Shown in pieces: positions 1 through 12,472 of a stretch of 64,000 nucleotides of DNA (the first letter of the stretch is position 1; each line of letters starts with the position of its first letter). Source of the DNA: Coriolopsis trogii (taxonomy: Eukaryota; Basidiomycota; Agaricomycetes; Polyporales; Polyporaceae); the NCBI GenBank assembly GCA_020543525.1, contig JAHYIO010000028.1, forward strand, positions 558,001 through 622,000. Reading direction: 5' to 3'. Position numbers and translations under genes: made by a program. The notes under the pieces are model-generated. The model saw nothing but the letters and a program-made list of their open reading frames with translations, did no database searches and was not told the DNA's origin.

Positions 1-2567
1 CATAGGAGTAAGAGTCATGGTTGACATCATACGGTGCGTAATCTTCGAAGGAACCGGACTGAGAAGTTCGAGCGAGTATGTAAAGTCGACCCTACTTACA
101 CAGCCCAGCAGCGAACCGCAACCGAACGTCGAGCCCGCTCGGAAGCCACAGAAACCGCGGGTGGGCAAGTACCAAACCGCCTTCCCCCCAGCGCCCATGG
201 TCAGCTCCATGTCACTCTGACTCTGGCTGAGACCTCGCTCCCGGTCTCAGGGGGCACATCCACCCTCTCATCCACGCGGCGACCTCTGCCAGCCTGTGCA
301 ACCGTTGTGGCCCGACTTCCTCCAAAGGCCAGCCGACCCGGCCGCACTACCTACGCCTGGGCGTCATGTGCGCCTTGCGCGGAGGCGCTCGACAGCTCGG
401 TGTGAGAAGTGTTCAGCGAACCGCCCGGATCTTGCGCAGAACGGGCTGCAAGGCTGTGAGGTGGTGTGGGCCGTGGGCCATTGGCCGTGTGTCGTGTGTC
501 GTGCGGCGTGTCATACGTTTCTGGAGGCCTAGAGGAGGAGAGGAAGCACTCAGGGCCAGGTCCACGGGAACTGTGGGTTGTCGTACTGGCGGAGAGCGGT
601 TGAGCGGTGCCTGCGCGGTGGGGGAGAGTTCGACTGTGAAGGGAAGGGGGGCGAGTGCCGAGAACATGAGTCCTACTCCTGGAGGGCCCAGGAGGGCTGT
701 CAGGGCGCGTCCAGTCGCATGCATTGAGAAGGGAGAATTATCCGTTCGGGGAACACGAACACGGCGTATAACTTGTAGCAGCCGCGCGCTACAGGATACA
801 GGACCGTTCCATAGGGCGCCCTTCGTTGGAGAGGATTGGACGATTGCGCGCAGGAGAACGCTGGAACGGTAAACGCTGAGGAAGGCTCGGGAGCGGAGAC
901 AGCGAAGACGGAAAGTGGAGCGCTGGGATGGTGGTACGTGCAGAAGGTCTTCGGAAGGACGTGGTCGTGGTGGATGTGGTGGACGTTGACCATGAAGCTC
1001 GAAGCTGGGCGTAGGGCAGAGGCAGCGGCAGAGGCAGGGCGTGTCGCAGTTGATCCGAGCAGGTCATAGTGAGTATGTAGACGCGATTGACAAGAAGACG
1101 GTGATTCAGGGGAAGGAGCGGACAGCATCGGACGCCGGTCTTTGCGGGCGGGAGACAGAGTTGGGGAGAGAAGCCGGCGAGATTCTGAGACAGCGGTAAG
1201 GGTAGCACAGAGGGGATGACATGCACAGAGCGAGGCATGGTCGGAAGCAGACACTGTCGCCTTGTTGTTGAATCGCGGAAACGGCTGGTAGGATTCGCAG
1301 CGAGCGGGATTGGACAGGGGCCACGATGCGACGGTCGGACATGTGGCGAGCGGTTCAAGACGAGGCTGGGCGGGCCATAGGAGGAAGTGTGGCTGGGGTT
1401 AGGCATGGAGCCTGAGCTGCGAGGCAGAAATTAGAAAGCCGGGCGGGGGAGGAGACAGCGTGGATCAGACCGGGAGAGCGGTGGTGAGCTGGGCGGGGAA
1501 ACAGAGGAAAGGCGGAGGAGAGGGACGAGGACGAGGCTGGGGACGTTGACGGCAGAAGAATGGACGGCAATGGGAGTGTCTGCGGTAGCCCGGTCCGAGA
1601 GAGGCGCGCTGTGCTGGATGGGCGCTGCCGCATGGTGATGAGCAGTGGCGGCCCTGCAGTGTCGGCACCGCCCAGTCGGGTCGGGACGAGGAAGAGGCTG
1701 AAAGCGGGAGAGGTGACGACGGTGGCTTTGTGGCACTGATGAATCGCTGACAAAAATGGGGGAGGAACATGGTGGGGGCTGGTGGGGGCAACATGGGCTG
1801 CGACTTGGACATCGTCCGACGAGCCCGCTGGTGTTGGTGGTGTTCTGCGCTCGTGTCGAGGAGATGGTCCGCAGGCTGAGTCGGGAGAAAGGACAGCCCG
1901 CGTGGGAATGTGCCGAGGAGGGCGGAGCTTGTTGCGCGACTATGCAGTTGTCTGGGACGGTGGCAGAGACGCAAGAGCTGCGAACATGGCCAGCGGCGGC
2001 CGAGGATTTGCGAGCGGTTGGCCATGGATAGCAGGTCGGGTTGCCAGCGGAGAGGACTTGGAGGACGCGAGAGGCGAAAGCGCGATTACGTCAGGCGTAG
2101 TGGCAGCGACGATCGAGACGGCGAGAACGGCTGATCGAGAGGGGCGGGCGCATCGACGGGAGGCACAGGGGCCGTGCGCGGACAGTGTCTGGCACGGATG
2201 TCGAAGACTCGTGGCACAAGACATACGCTGGCGACGCTGGCTGGCGACGCTGGCACGGCATGCGAGCGATGCGGGATGCGGGGGCTGGGGGAGGGGATGT
2301 GGGGAAGAAGGCCGAGCCGATGCGGGGGCGGAGGAGGCCCGGCCGGAGAGGATGGGCGGGAAGCGCGAACCGATGGGATCTGATCTGGGCCCGAGATTGG
2401 GGAAACGCGGGGTAAGGGGAAATAAATAATTGTCTGATTATATGTAACTGATTGGTTGTCTTTAAGCCCGGGATGCGGGGTCGACGGCCGCCCTCCCTTC
2501 CCCTCAGAGAGCGAGTGTGCAAGCCATCCCAAGTCCTCTCTCCCCTCCCGACCCCCATCTTTCCCCG
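1..2567. other. GC-rich upstream region, no gene assembled
   Basis: No gene could be assembled here. Several reading frames stay open on both strands, as expected from high GC, and none shows a recognisable domain. From roughly 0.6 to 2.4 kb the minus strand is pyrimidine-rich and translates into Ser/Pro-rich sequence, while just downstream the plus strand becomes pyrimidine-rich in the bHLH leader and N-terminus. The switch lies at an AT-rich patch near 2420-2460 that carries ATTGG (an inverted CCAAT box) at 2451-2455. This looks like a bidirectional promoter serving the bHLH gene and a leftward transcript, whose coding part I cannot define. Confidence 0.4.
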
Positions 2568-5056
2568 ATGACCTCTGCTTTCTTCCCGTCCTACAAGCCC
2601 CAGGTCCTCTCCCGCACAGAGGGCTTCCATCTCCCCTCCCCCCCGCCCACAAACAGCCCGCCCTCCCCTCCAGCCTCGTCCCAGAACAACTCCACCGGCT
2701 CGAGCAACAACAACAACACCTACGACAACCTCTTCGTCCCTCCCCTCTTTTCCGTCCCAGATCCTTTCCGCAAGTTCCCCGCCCACAACAACGACCAGTC
2801 CGGCTCGGCCATGGATTTCACCGACGAGCTCGCCTCTCTCATCGCGACCTCCCCCTCCCAGGGTCATCCTCACAACTCGTCCCATGAACGCTCTACCCAC
2901 TCGCCAGGCGCATACGACGAGTACAGAACCCATCACACCCACAACATCTTTGACATCTCCGCCCCAACATCCCACCACCAGTCATCCCATCATAACCACT
3001 ACGGCGGCCATCAAAACCCCTCCTTCTCCCTCCCCCCCGCCTCCTCTCTGCACTCTGCCAACGTCCACGGCCCGTCCTCCGTCCACAACACTCACCCTCT
3101 CCACGAGTTCACTGCCCACTCCCATTTCAACTCGACCGTTCCGGCCATCGGCTCCTCTATGCGCTATGAGCCGCCGTCCAACAACCCGTCTTCTCCCACC
3201 ACGGCCAACGGGAACAATCCGTTTTCCGGCCCAGAGCCGTCCTCGTTCTCGTCCCACATGTCTAATCTCTCGGGCATCTCCTCGTACTCCAATCTCACCG
3301 CTCCCTCCGAATTCCACCTCAACGGGCCAGCAAACGGCCAGGCGAACCGTCAGACGCCTTCTCCCGTCTCGGCCAACGGCAACGCTGCAGAGTTCTCCAG
3401 GAGCCGATCCCGCTCCCGCGCCCCCCCAAACCCGCTCGACCCTGCAAACCCTCCGAGCACGAACGGCGGCCCGGCCCGCCGCACCCGCCCTAAGCGCAAC
3501 AGCGTGTCGAGCGTATCGCCACCCCCGCTGCACCGCGGCCACACCCAGCCGCTCGTCATTCCAAATGGCGCAAACGGCGCAGCCCGCGGCCCGTCGAGCC
3601 CTCTCAGCCTGCATACATCCGGCTGGTTCATGCCCCAAGGTCAAGGTAACGAGTTTGGCCTCCCGACCCCCGAGAGTGTGCATGGTGCGTTCCGTACAGT
3701 GTCCCTATGTAGCGACATCCGTGCAAATCCATTATTCTTCTTCTCCGTTTAGGCTTCAGCGCGTTCAACGGTGGTGCGAGCTTGGGCAGTGTGGGCTTGG
3801 GTGTCAGTCCGAAGGAGGTCAACGTTCCCGGGATGGGCATCGTCGGCATGCAAAAAGGCGGCGACTCACCCGAGGACGACATTGCGACCAAACAGTGCGT
3901 TTGATCTTGTCTTTCCCAACATGCGGTGGCTCATCTATGCGTCGTATTCTCTTTCCCATTCGTTTCCGTCTCGGTGTATGCGCTCTTCTCGATGACGTAT
4001 GGCGGGAAAGTAGAGCCCTGATTGCCAACGAGAAGCGAAGGCGGCGACGCGAGTCTCACAACGCCGTCGAGCGAAGGCGGAGAGATAACATTAACGAGAA
4101 GATCTCGGAGCTGGCCACGCTCATTCCCGAGTGTCTCCTCGATCCGAATGGTGCGTTGAACCTTGTGGGCCCTCCCCGTCAGCTGCTGATGGCAATGTCC
4201 CCACATAGCGACTATGACCATCCCTGCCTCCCTATCTGCCGCGACGGGCGAAGACCTCCTTTTCGGTGTGACGATCAATACAGAAAAGAAGGAGGGCTCA
4301 GGCAGCGTCGAGCCCGAAGACGCTCCATCGTCGACGCCGACGACGACGACCGGTGCGAGCGCGGCGAACGGCGGCGGCGCCGGGGTCGACAACGCGAATG
4401 TAGTGAAGGCGAACAAGGGCATGATCCTGCGCAAGTCCGTCGAGTACATCCGCTACCTTCAGCAGCTCGTCAGCGCGCAGGCGAACCGGAACCGGGATCT
4501 GGAGCAGCAGCTGCAGGCGTTCCGGAACGGAAACGCACCGCCAGACTCTGCGTCCGTCGACGGCGATGGGGAGATGAAGCTCCACGACGAGGTCGACTTT
4601 GGGCTCCTTTCGAACGGGTCGGGTGGGAGCAGCGGAGAGGCTGGTGCGAGCAGCGGCGCGACGCATGTGAACGGGCGGATACGTGCGGGGAGCATCCGGA
4701 GCAAGAGCATGCACGGCTTCAACCTGCCGAGCGTGGAGGAGATGGAGCAGGACACGGAGCACGGGGGGGATCAGGACATGGAGCGGCCGTCGACGTCGTC
4801 GGGCACGGGGGTGTCGCCCGGGGGGAGCAGCATGGACGACGACCTGGACGACGACGGTGACGAGGGGGACTATGGCGAGGACCTGAACGATGACGGGGAC
4901 GAGGAGATGGAGCTCGAGATTGAGCGCGGGAGGAAGGGGCGCGACGGGCGGCCGGTGGGGAAGCGTGTCGGGCGCAAGGGGAAGAGCGTGAGCGTGGGCG
5001 CGGGGGTGAAGGTGAAGAAGGAGAGCGAGCGCGTGGACGGGATGGAGGTCTCATGA
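2568..5056 (+). CDS. bHLH transcription factor, 747 aa
   Basis: A nuclear, probably E-box-binding transcription factor. Exons: 2568-3684, 3753-3894, 4014-4150, 4209-5056; all joins keep frame. The ATG at 2568 is the first in the open frame. Residues 1-400 are low-complexity Ser/Pro/Asn/His sequence, likely disordered. The basic region and helix 1 (about 421-465) contain the E-box contact pattern ESHNAVERRRRDNINEKI. Helix 2 (about 530-552) contains KGMILRKSVEYIRYLQQLV and runs into a Gln/Arg-rich coiled coil. The loop between the helices is about 65 residues, far longer than usual, and is Thr/Ala/Gly-rich. The C-terminus has an acidic Asp/Glu run followed by Lys/Arg-rich sequence that could serve as a nuclear signal. 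The acceptor of intron 3 is the least certain; 4253 would also keep frame and shorten the loop by 15 residues. The target genes are unknown. Confidence 0.9.
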
Positions 5057-6120
5057 GCTCCGGTGTCGGGGCTCTCGAGGACGGCGGCGGGGACCCCTTC
5101 TCCCCGCCCTCTTTTTTTCCTACCGCAAAACCGTCGGCCGTCTAGCCGCTATGACGCACATGCCCATCATGAACCATGAACCATGAACATGTTCCACGTC
5201 CATCATGCCACTCAAGACTCACCGGCGCGCGCTTCTCTACTCGCTCGACGCCTTTGTAGCCATCCTCCCCGTCTTGGTTTCCTCCGTCACTTTCTCCCGT
5301 CTGTCTTGCATCTGCCCGTTGCATTGTCTCTCCCCGCGTTCGTTGCCACGACAGACCGCTACGTTCTATTATGTGCACACTCCCGGCTCGCCGCCCACCG
5401 CCATCCCCGACTAGGCTTCTCGGCCTCTCGTGGTCCTCTCGCTCGGGGTTACGGCTGTTCAACTCCTTTCTTTTCACTGTATCTGTATTATTCCCATCTC
5501 TGCTCCTGCTTTCATCCCTATTCTTGTCCCTGTCCCTTGTATCCCCGCGCCTCTGTCCGTCATCATCATCGACTGCTCATCTACGTCTTGTTCCCGCTCA
5601 TCGTTTCTGCGTTCTAACCATCCGTCTCTCTCTCTCACCCACCACGGCCCCGTATGCGTGATATAGGCACACTCCTCGATCTCACACACATCCCTCTCCC
5701 TCTGTTACCGCTAATATTTTCTTTCTGTGTTTACCTGTCGCGCGATCGATCGATCGATGTTCGAGCGGATATCGATGTGTATGGGGGCGTGTCCGACATC
5801 CTTTTTCTCTTTTTTTAACCGTGCATCTTATAAAGTTGTACTTGTACGTATATACTGATCGCTCAGGCTCAGACTCAGACTCAGACACACCACCAGACAC
5901 GCACATGAACCGTACGATGACGTCCCTCTCTCGTCCCTCTATACGATCTACCCAGCTTGCATCGCACATACCCTCGGATGCGTTTTCCCTTTTGCGCTTT
6001 CGTTGTCGGCGCCCGACGCGATCCCGGAGAGGAGAGGGAGAGGGAGAGAGAGAGAGAGAGAGGTTCTTGCCCGGAGCCTTTCGAGCTCCTAAAAGCATTT
6101 ACGCGTATCATCATTAATTC
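5057..6120 (+). other. 3' region of the bHLH gene with simple repeats
   Basis: This stretch is strongly pyrimidine-rich on the plus strand (about 5200-5720) and looks like a long 3' UTR and trailer. It holds a GATC tetramer run at 5744-5759, a CAGACT-type repeat near 5866-5886 and a GA/GGGA purine tract at 6026-6062. Short open frames here are T/C-rich and show no domain. Confidence 0.4.
6026..6062 (+). repeat. GA-rich microsatellite
   Basis: Imperfect GGAGAGGGAGAGGGAGAG units grade into a pure GA dinucleotide run. It lies downstream of the bHLH gene and outside any gene model. Confidence 0.85.
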
Positions 6121-9100
6121 GAGTACTAGTTAATCCCTCCACCGGCCCTCCCCTGTCGATGCGCATGCGCATGCCCTTGTGCACCTTCCGATTCACTGCG
6201 GTAGGTCGCAACGTTGTCCGCGGTCGTCGCGTGCATCTGGTAAGCCTGGGTGAATGCCCCCTTGATCAGGCGTCAGGGACGGCCTCTTGGATTCTTCGGG
6301 CTCAGTAAGGGTGGATCGTGAGCTAGGATCCGGAGTTGTCCTGGGTGAGTGCAAGATGCCGATATTCGACGACGCTTCGCCGGGGCATGTGCGATGGCAT
6401 GCGTATGATCGACAGACGACAGACGGCGGGATGCCGTGCCATGGTGCGCTTCTTGGTGCCCACACCGTGGCATTGTGCAGAGCATGTAGAGCAAGCATAC
6501 TTGAAGGGTTCGAAGATGCGGGCAAGATGTCGGGTTCATGACGTCGACGTCCACACGCCCGTGTACCGATATATAGATGTATTGAATATTTGTAGACTGT
6601 AGTACGTCGCGAGAGGCGGTCAGAGTCTCGCGTTGGGCGGGTCGATGTCCCGGAGGCGCAAGCCAGAGCAAGACCCACCGGAGTCGGTGAGAGAGGATGT
6701 GGGTGTGAACGCGCGCGGCTGACTGGGGAGCGTGAGCATAGCATAGTGAGAGGAACATGGCAGACATGACATAGGACCTTATTCCACGAGGCAGGTCATC
6801 GTAGTCACGCGCGCGCATTGCTTGCGCCGTGTACAGCAACACCGTCCCAGGCGACTCCCCCCAACGGGCCTGCCGCAGAACGCACAACGCCGCGGCGTGG
6901 GCGTACTGCACAGTACGTGTGCGTGCGCATGCGGAGGTGGTGCCGCAAAGGGGATGGTCGAGTTGTGGCTGGCAGAAGCTGAACCTCTCAAGACGCCGCC
7001 GTGTGGGTTTGCGATCGTGCCTGCCCTTTTCGGAGCGTGATCTCGGTGGAGTAGGTTGAAAAAGACGACGACGACGGTGAGATGATCGAGGGTCCAGCTG
7101 ACCGTGCAGCATGTCCTCGGCGACTAAAGTATAAGTGTACGCAAATGATCCTCCCCGAGTCGGACGTACCGTGGCTGGGTCGCCGAGTTGGGTGCGAGTG
7201 AACGATCGGGTGAGACCGACATTGCAGCCCTCGAAGCCTAACCTCCACAGTGCCTCGTACCATACGAGGCACTGATGCGGCAGACTGAGCTTACTGGCTT
7301 CGAATTGGCAGCACTCGATCATATAGGCTTGCGAATCTTGCTACGAAACTGGAGCTGCAACAGCCAGCATTCTGCTGTGTTGATCTCTGTTTGTTCCTAG
7401 AACACGGAGAAGCCCCAAGGTCCGAGGGAGGAAGCACTGCGCATAAGTACGCATCGCGATCGGCCGTAGCCGGCGCGTGTCTGCTGCATTGCCGAGGGTT
7501 TCCACAAGTGCGGGGAACAGCCTGCCCGACACATGCACCCATACGGTAGCCCAATCAATCCAGGGGCACCGAGGTAGTATGAGATCCAGTTGGAAGAACA
7601 GAACGAGGCTGATGGAAGGAAAATAGCACTTACACATACTCTTACTGATGGAGGAGATGCTCTGCACAAGAGATGGACGGCGCCCCGACCCCGCGCTCGC
7701 CGCTGGCGCGTCAGCGGTCCCACGTTCTGCTGGTGCGCCTGGTAGAGGGTGTCGAATTGTACGTATTGCGAACGCGCGCCGTCGCACTCTCCTGTCCTGC
7801 CGACGTCTCAACCTGCCACATTGGGATATCCTGCCCAATGAGAGGGTAAACCGCCATCTGAACTGATCAATCCCGCGACCGCACCGTCATCAATTGTCAG
7901 AGCCATCGTCCAGCGACAACCGCGCAGTCCAGCAAAATTCGACCCCGCTGGCTTCTCATCGACTCCCGGGCTGAGAGGATACTCAGTACTCGGACTCCGC
8001 CAGGCCGAGATCGCGGGTCGGCCAATGAAACATCAGTAGCAGCACACCCATTCCTGAGGCGATGTGCACTGCAGCTACTGCAGAGTCTCGCATCGAAGTA
8101 CGATCGAGGCATACAGAGTCATCGAGTACGCATCGCTTACTCAACCGACCGCAAGTCGACTGTCCCTCGCGGGCTTTGAGCTGCGGCAGACCAGCGACTT
8201 GGTGCTGCAGCCGGTATTGCACGGTACTCGGGGTCTTCTTGGAGTCCCAGGGTTCTCAGCCTCTCATGCAAGTGGAGAAGCGCATCCCCAATCCCCAGAC
8301 TGAGAGTAGTCAGCTCTTTGTATCCAGCGATTACCCCCCTGGCCCTTGTTCTGCTCCGAAGTCCTCGTACCTGGCCCCCTCAGCCTCGTCTCGGGTAGGA
8401 CGAGAGCCAGAGACAGAAGGCCAAGCGCACGAGGACCACGGACAACGGAGAACGGAGCAGAGGGCCATGCGTCATAAGCTTCAACTTCGATCCACACCGC
8501 GATCGGAGCGCGAGATGAACGAAGCCTTGAGACAACTTACGGCACCAGCCCCACTGGCCACTCGCCGCTCGTCTCAACCTGCACACCCACGCTGAGACGC
8601 TGCAGCTTCTCCTCGCCCTTCTGCGCCACCCGGGACACGAGCAGCAAGACTTCCCGATTCGGTGGCGGCCACTTCTGGTCCTGCAGTCCCCTCAGTGCCT
8701 GCATCCGCTCTCTCCCGTACATATCACCCAAGCGTGCCTCCGACACCTCAGACAGCCTGGCCGCTCGCGGGAGATCAAAGAGAGATAAGTGGGGGCCTGA
8801 CACGTTCCCAATCCAGGGGCGCCGCTCGCAAGCTAGCCATTCAGCACCTGCATCGGCGACACGAGGAGATGCCGCGGATAAGGAGGGTATGGATGGAGGA
8901 CAGGCGTTTGAGCTGCCGAGTACGCCGAGAGGAGCCCAAGGCATGGCAAGCCAATTGAGGCACAACAATGAGCACGCGAAACTGGCGATACGATAGGGAA
9001 AGAGGTGTGTTAACACGGATGTTCATCCCTAACGGCGTCACTGTCGCTGAAGACGGTCCTGCATATAATTGCACTGCTCAGATAACCGCCTGTCAACAAG

Positions 9101-11929
9101 GCCAGTGTAGGAAGGATACAGAAAGTGCATACCTCTGTAAGCAACAAGGACGCAAATAGCTCATAGACAGAGCTCACGAACGGGAGGGATATGATAACCC
9201 AGTGTGCTGTAGGTGAGGTTGCCGATCCTCTACGATAGATTGATCGTACGGCGGTCCGGAATGCGGCAAGAGTGACTTGCAGTTGCTTGAGCGGCCTTCC
9301 TGTCTCCTCTTCCTTCGGTGGCTGCCACGACGTAAGGAGGAACCGCAGAGTCAGAGAAGCACAGGAGCGGACGCCCGCCATCCGTCAGACACTTGTCAAG
9401 ACGTCAGCGTATCCATAGCCCGCGTACGCAATTACCGCTCCGGATGTCTGATGTTGCATTATTGAGCCCGAGAGCCTGCACCACAGCACGGAGGGCGGCG
9501 CGCTAGCCCGTTCCCTTCGATGAACAACAGGTGAGGACGAGTTCGCGGCCACAGAGCTTACACCATGTTCGGCGTCATATTGCAAGCGTGGCGCAGTGCA
9601 CAAGAGTCTGCCTACACCGTAAGTGAAGAGCTTCTTGAAGTGTAACGCATGTGGAGGGCCGTGTATCTCCGACGTACTTGTCGCTAAATGCCCGTATGCA
9701 CGTCAGTTTGAACAACTCGAATACCCCTCGGACTGGCACAGAGCCTAGAGGGGACCGGGCCTGCCCACCGTCAGGCAAGCTGCGGGCCCGCGCTCCGCTG
9801 GAGCCGGTGGAAGAGTTGATAGTTATGTCACAAAAGGGTCCAAAGGAGAGGGGAGACGGAAGGACCTCGGTCAGGAAACCCGCTTTTCCCAGACCAGGGT
9901 ATGCGAAGAGGGCGGTGGAGCAGAGGGACATTGAGCATGTAGGGCGGGCGAACTTCACATCTAGGAAGACTATGGTGCCAGAGCACGGTGAGGGTGACAC
10001 GCGCTGGGATGGTAGAAAACAAAGACGCAGCGAGGCGCTGTCCGAGCGGATGCATAGAAGGCCGTCGCGTCTTCACAGATGGCTTTCTGGGACTCTTAGG
10101 GGCGTGCTTGAGCGAGTAAGAAGGGTCCGACAGATCGGACACGGAGGTGGTGTAAAAGTCGCTGGTGTGCGTACGGAGAGCGGCGGAAGCGTGGAATCTC
10201 TTGGATGGTCTGACGCCTGGATGTGGAGATGGTCGGTGCTAACGACCTGGTACTGACGGCGGCGATGGGATAGTGAGACGTGATGTGACCCCAAACAATG
10301 ACCGCGAGCCTCTGAGGAGAACAAGACGACGTCGGGCGAGACGTGCATGGAGAGCTGACGCTTGGGTGCGCGTTTGGCCGAGCGGTTAGATGGAGAGGGC
10401 GTGAGAGAGAAGAGGACGGTGCCGAAAGGACGGCGGCCGGGGCCAATGTGGCGATAAGAGGGCGCGGCCGATGGGGTCCCGATAACGGCGATGGACCACG
10501 ATAGGATGTGAAGAGAACCGAGACTGACGGAGTTGGAGAAGGACCCCGGATGCAGACAGCGCCGGGAGGCCGAGGTACGCGAGTCTTCCAGTCCAGAAGA
10601 CGCGCACGGTCACCATCCATCATCCATACTTACACGGCCCTTGCTCCTCCCCTTCCCAAACTCGTGGGACAAAACATATCCTCGTGCTGACTAGTGGACG
10701 GAATCAATCTTGAACAGGCCTCTTCACCTCGCCGTCGTTCTTCCGCAAGGGATCCAATACTGCTCGCGTCATGCCGAGAGGTTATCCTCTCCTACAGCGC
10801 GCAATGTCAGTCAGTCACTTTGTAACTTTTACGTGTAAGTGACCGCAGTGGCCGTCGGGGTTAGAAGACATCACTTACAAGGACATATACACGCTCAACT
10901 TCGCAAAAACGTGTATTCAAGGGATTACACCCAAGCCAACCATGGCCCAGTGCAGAAGGGAAACTGCCACAGGCCTCCAAACAGTGGTGATGCCAGCTGC
11001 TGCTCAGGATATACGAACAGGGAATACGGTTGCCCGTCAGTGTGTAGACGGGCAACGACGATTGCCTTTCCTTCCACACGGGCACATACCGCGCCAGCGT
11101 GTGGGCAACTTCAATATAATGGCAATTCAACTAGTTGACGGTTTCAGCTTCTGGAAGTTCCAGAGTAGAGATGCCAATCATGCTCACCATCTTCGCGGGC
11201 AAATTGGTGTGCGACCTGTTGTTGACATCGTCCCTCCAGGCCCGCTTGCGGCGAATCTTCGTGCGACCGACTCACTATAGGTAGGGCTTTGGGAAATGGT
11301 GGTAGCACTTTATTGAGTGCTTTGTTGCCCATTCATGAAGAGCAAAGAACGAATGATCAGCCCCCGACGTGGTAGTTTGAGGGCAAGGTGCTCCTTCCAG
11401 GTTGCCTCTGAATCTGATCATGACGCGTCACCCCAGCTAAGGGTCCCACGTGACTGACGCGCGTCGCGCCTGTGGCGCGCGACGCGATTCGTACCACTCC
11501 GACGCTCATGGTCGTTTACACAGACCTCCTTTGCGACTACTCATGCCTTTCAAGCTGACATACGTGCTATCTCAAGTCAAGACCCGGTTAGCGAACTGGA
11601 TTCATGTGATGTCGACGGGTATGCCGACCTGCAGACATCCAACGTACGCGCGCGCTGCTTCCGCTTCGAATAGTCGTGAGTGCGTGGCCATGAACATGAA
11701 CGATGCTGAAGTACATATGTCATGCGTCCCTTCCCGTGACGATGTTGCGCACAGGGCCTGTCAAGTCAAGAAGCCATGGGCTGAGGAGTACTACAAATAC
11801 AGTAAAGTATCGAATGCGAAAACAGGGTAGAGCGTGCCAGATGAGCCAGATGTCGGACTGTAGTCAAGACTGCAAGTTTGCCGTGAGACCTGGTACATAT
11901 GAGTTCTATCAAGCAACAAATCGCGCACC
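6121..11929. other. Gene-poor region with unassembled coding-like pieces
   Basis: No complete gene could be built. On the minus strand several pieces look like exons because good donors follow them: about 7183-7320 (ending at GTACGT), 8538-8820 (a Leu/Arg/Glu-rich piece ending at GTAAGT), about 9134-9380 (a hydrophobic piece ending at GTATGC), 9700-9900, and 10870-11130 (ending at GTAAGT). Joining them does not give one sustained frame or a recognisable domain. They may belong to one or more heavily spliced membrane-protein genes, or be decayed copies. The longest open frame (6273-7322, minus) is Arg/His/Ser-rich and is judged a composition artefact beyond its first 45 codons. Confidence 0.3.
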
Positions 11930-12472
11930 TCAATTCGTAGCCTGACTCACGGCCTGATTACACTGTGCCGCAGACACAATCCCAGCGCCGACCATTCTCT
12001 CGAGAAGGCCCCGAACCCAGTCTTGACAATTCCATCCCTCCTCCTCCTCCAAGACCGGCGTCTCCCGCGCAAGCCTCTCGATCTCCCGTCGCCCGGTCAG
12101 CGTCGTCGTCCCGAGCTCGTACCGCCTCGCGCCCACAAACTCCGGGCTCGCCGTCTTCGTCAGTGCGCCAAAGTACCCAAAGTGCATCTCCACTTCAGCG
12201 CCTAGTGGGTCCGCGAGAGCCTCGAGCTGGACGTGCCGCCACGCTGTCACGCTGACGCTTCCTGGCACGGGGTGTGTGGTACCGGTGCTTGCGAGGGGAC
12301 CGACGGGCCAGGCTATAGCCCAGCGGCAGTAGCGGACGTAGTCGTGTGGGGGGTAGACGACGAGGTAGACAGGGCACTCGACATCGCAGTCGCGTGCGAG
12401 CCACTCATCGGGGTCGAAGGAGCTCAGCGTCGAGAGAGCGAATAGGTCATGAGCTCGCAGTACCTCGACCAT
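11930..12472 (-). CDS. Hypothetical protein resembling DUF6914, 180 aa
   Basis: A single-exon frame from ATG at 12472 to TGA at 11930. The middle contains a Tyr/Trp-rich block (YCRWAIAWPVGPL), and the end contains GWNCQDWVRGLLERM. The pattern of a Trp-flanked core and a late N-C-x-x-W-V motif in a protein of 170-190 residues is what I know from basidiomycete proteins of the DUF6914 type; that family link is by resemblance only. There is no signal peptide and no membrane segment. The function of this group is unknown. It lies just downstream of an aldo/keto reductase remnant on the same strand. The frame has sensible amino-acid use throughout, unlike the shadow frames around it. A short upstream exon cannot be excluded. 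Confidence 0.65.
   Translation of the reverse strand: MVEVLRAHDLFALSTLSSFDPDEWLARDCDVECPVYLVVYPPHDYVRYCRWAIAWPVGPLASTGTTHPVPGSVSVTAWRHVQLEALADPLGAEVEMHFGYFGALTKTASPEFVGARRYELGTTTLTGRREIERLARETPVLEEEEGWNCQDWVRGLLERMVGAGIVSAAQCNQAVSQATN

Noticed and set aside
2091..2978. 295-codon minus-strand frame opposite the bHLH gene
   Set aside because: Gly/Val/Arg repeats mirror the Ser/Pro/Thr-coding plus strand; it is a shadow of the real gene.
2884..4860. 658-codon plus-strand frame through the bHLH gene
   Set aside because: It is in another frame from the conserved bHLH helices and only captures part of the basic region because it reads across introns.
6273..7322. 349-codon minus-strand open frame
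   Set aside because: Rich in Arg, His, Ser and Cys, no domain, and equally long frames occur in such GC-rich DNA; only its first part looks exon-like.
11265..11285. CGACTCACTATAGG, a 14-base match to the core of the phage T7 promoter
   Set aside because: The match is incomplete (the TAATA start is absent) and the flanks are ordinary host-like sequence with no vector features, so chance is the simplest explanation.
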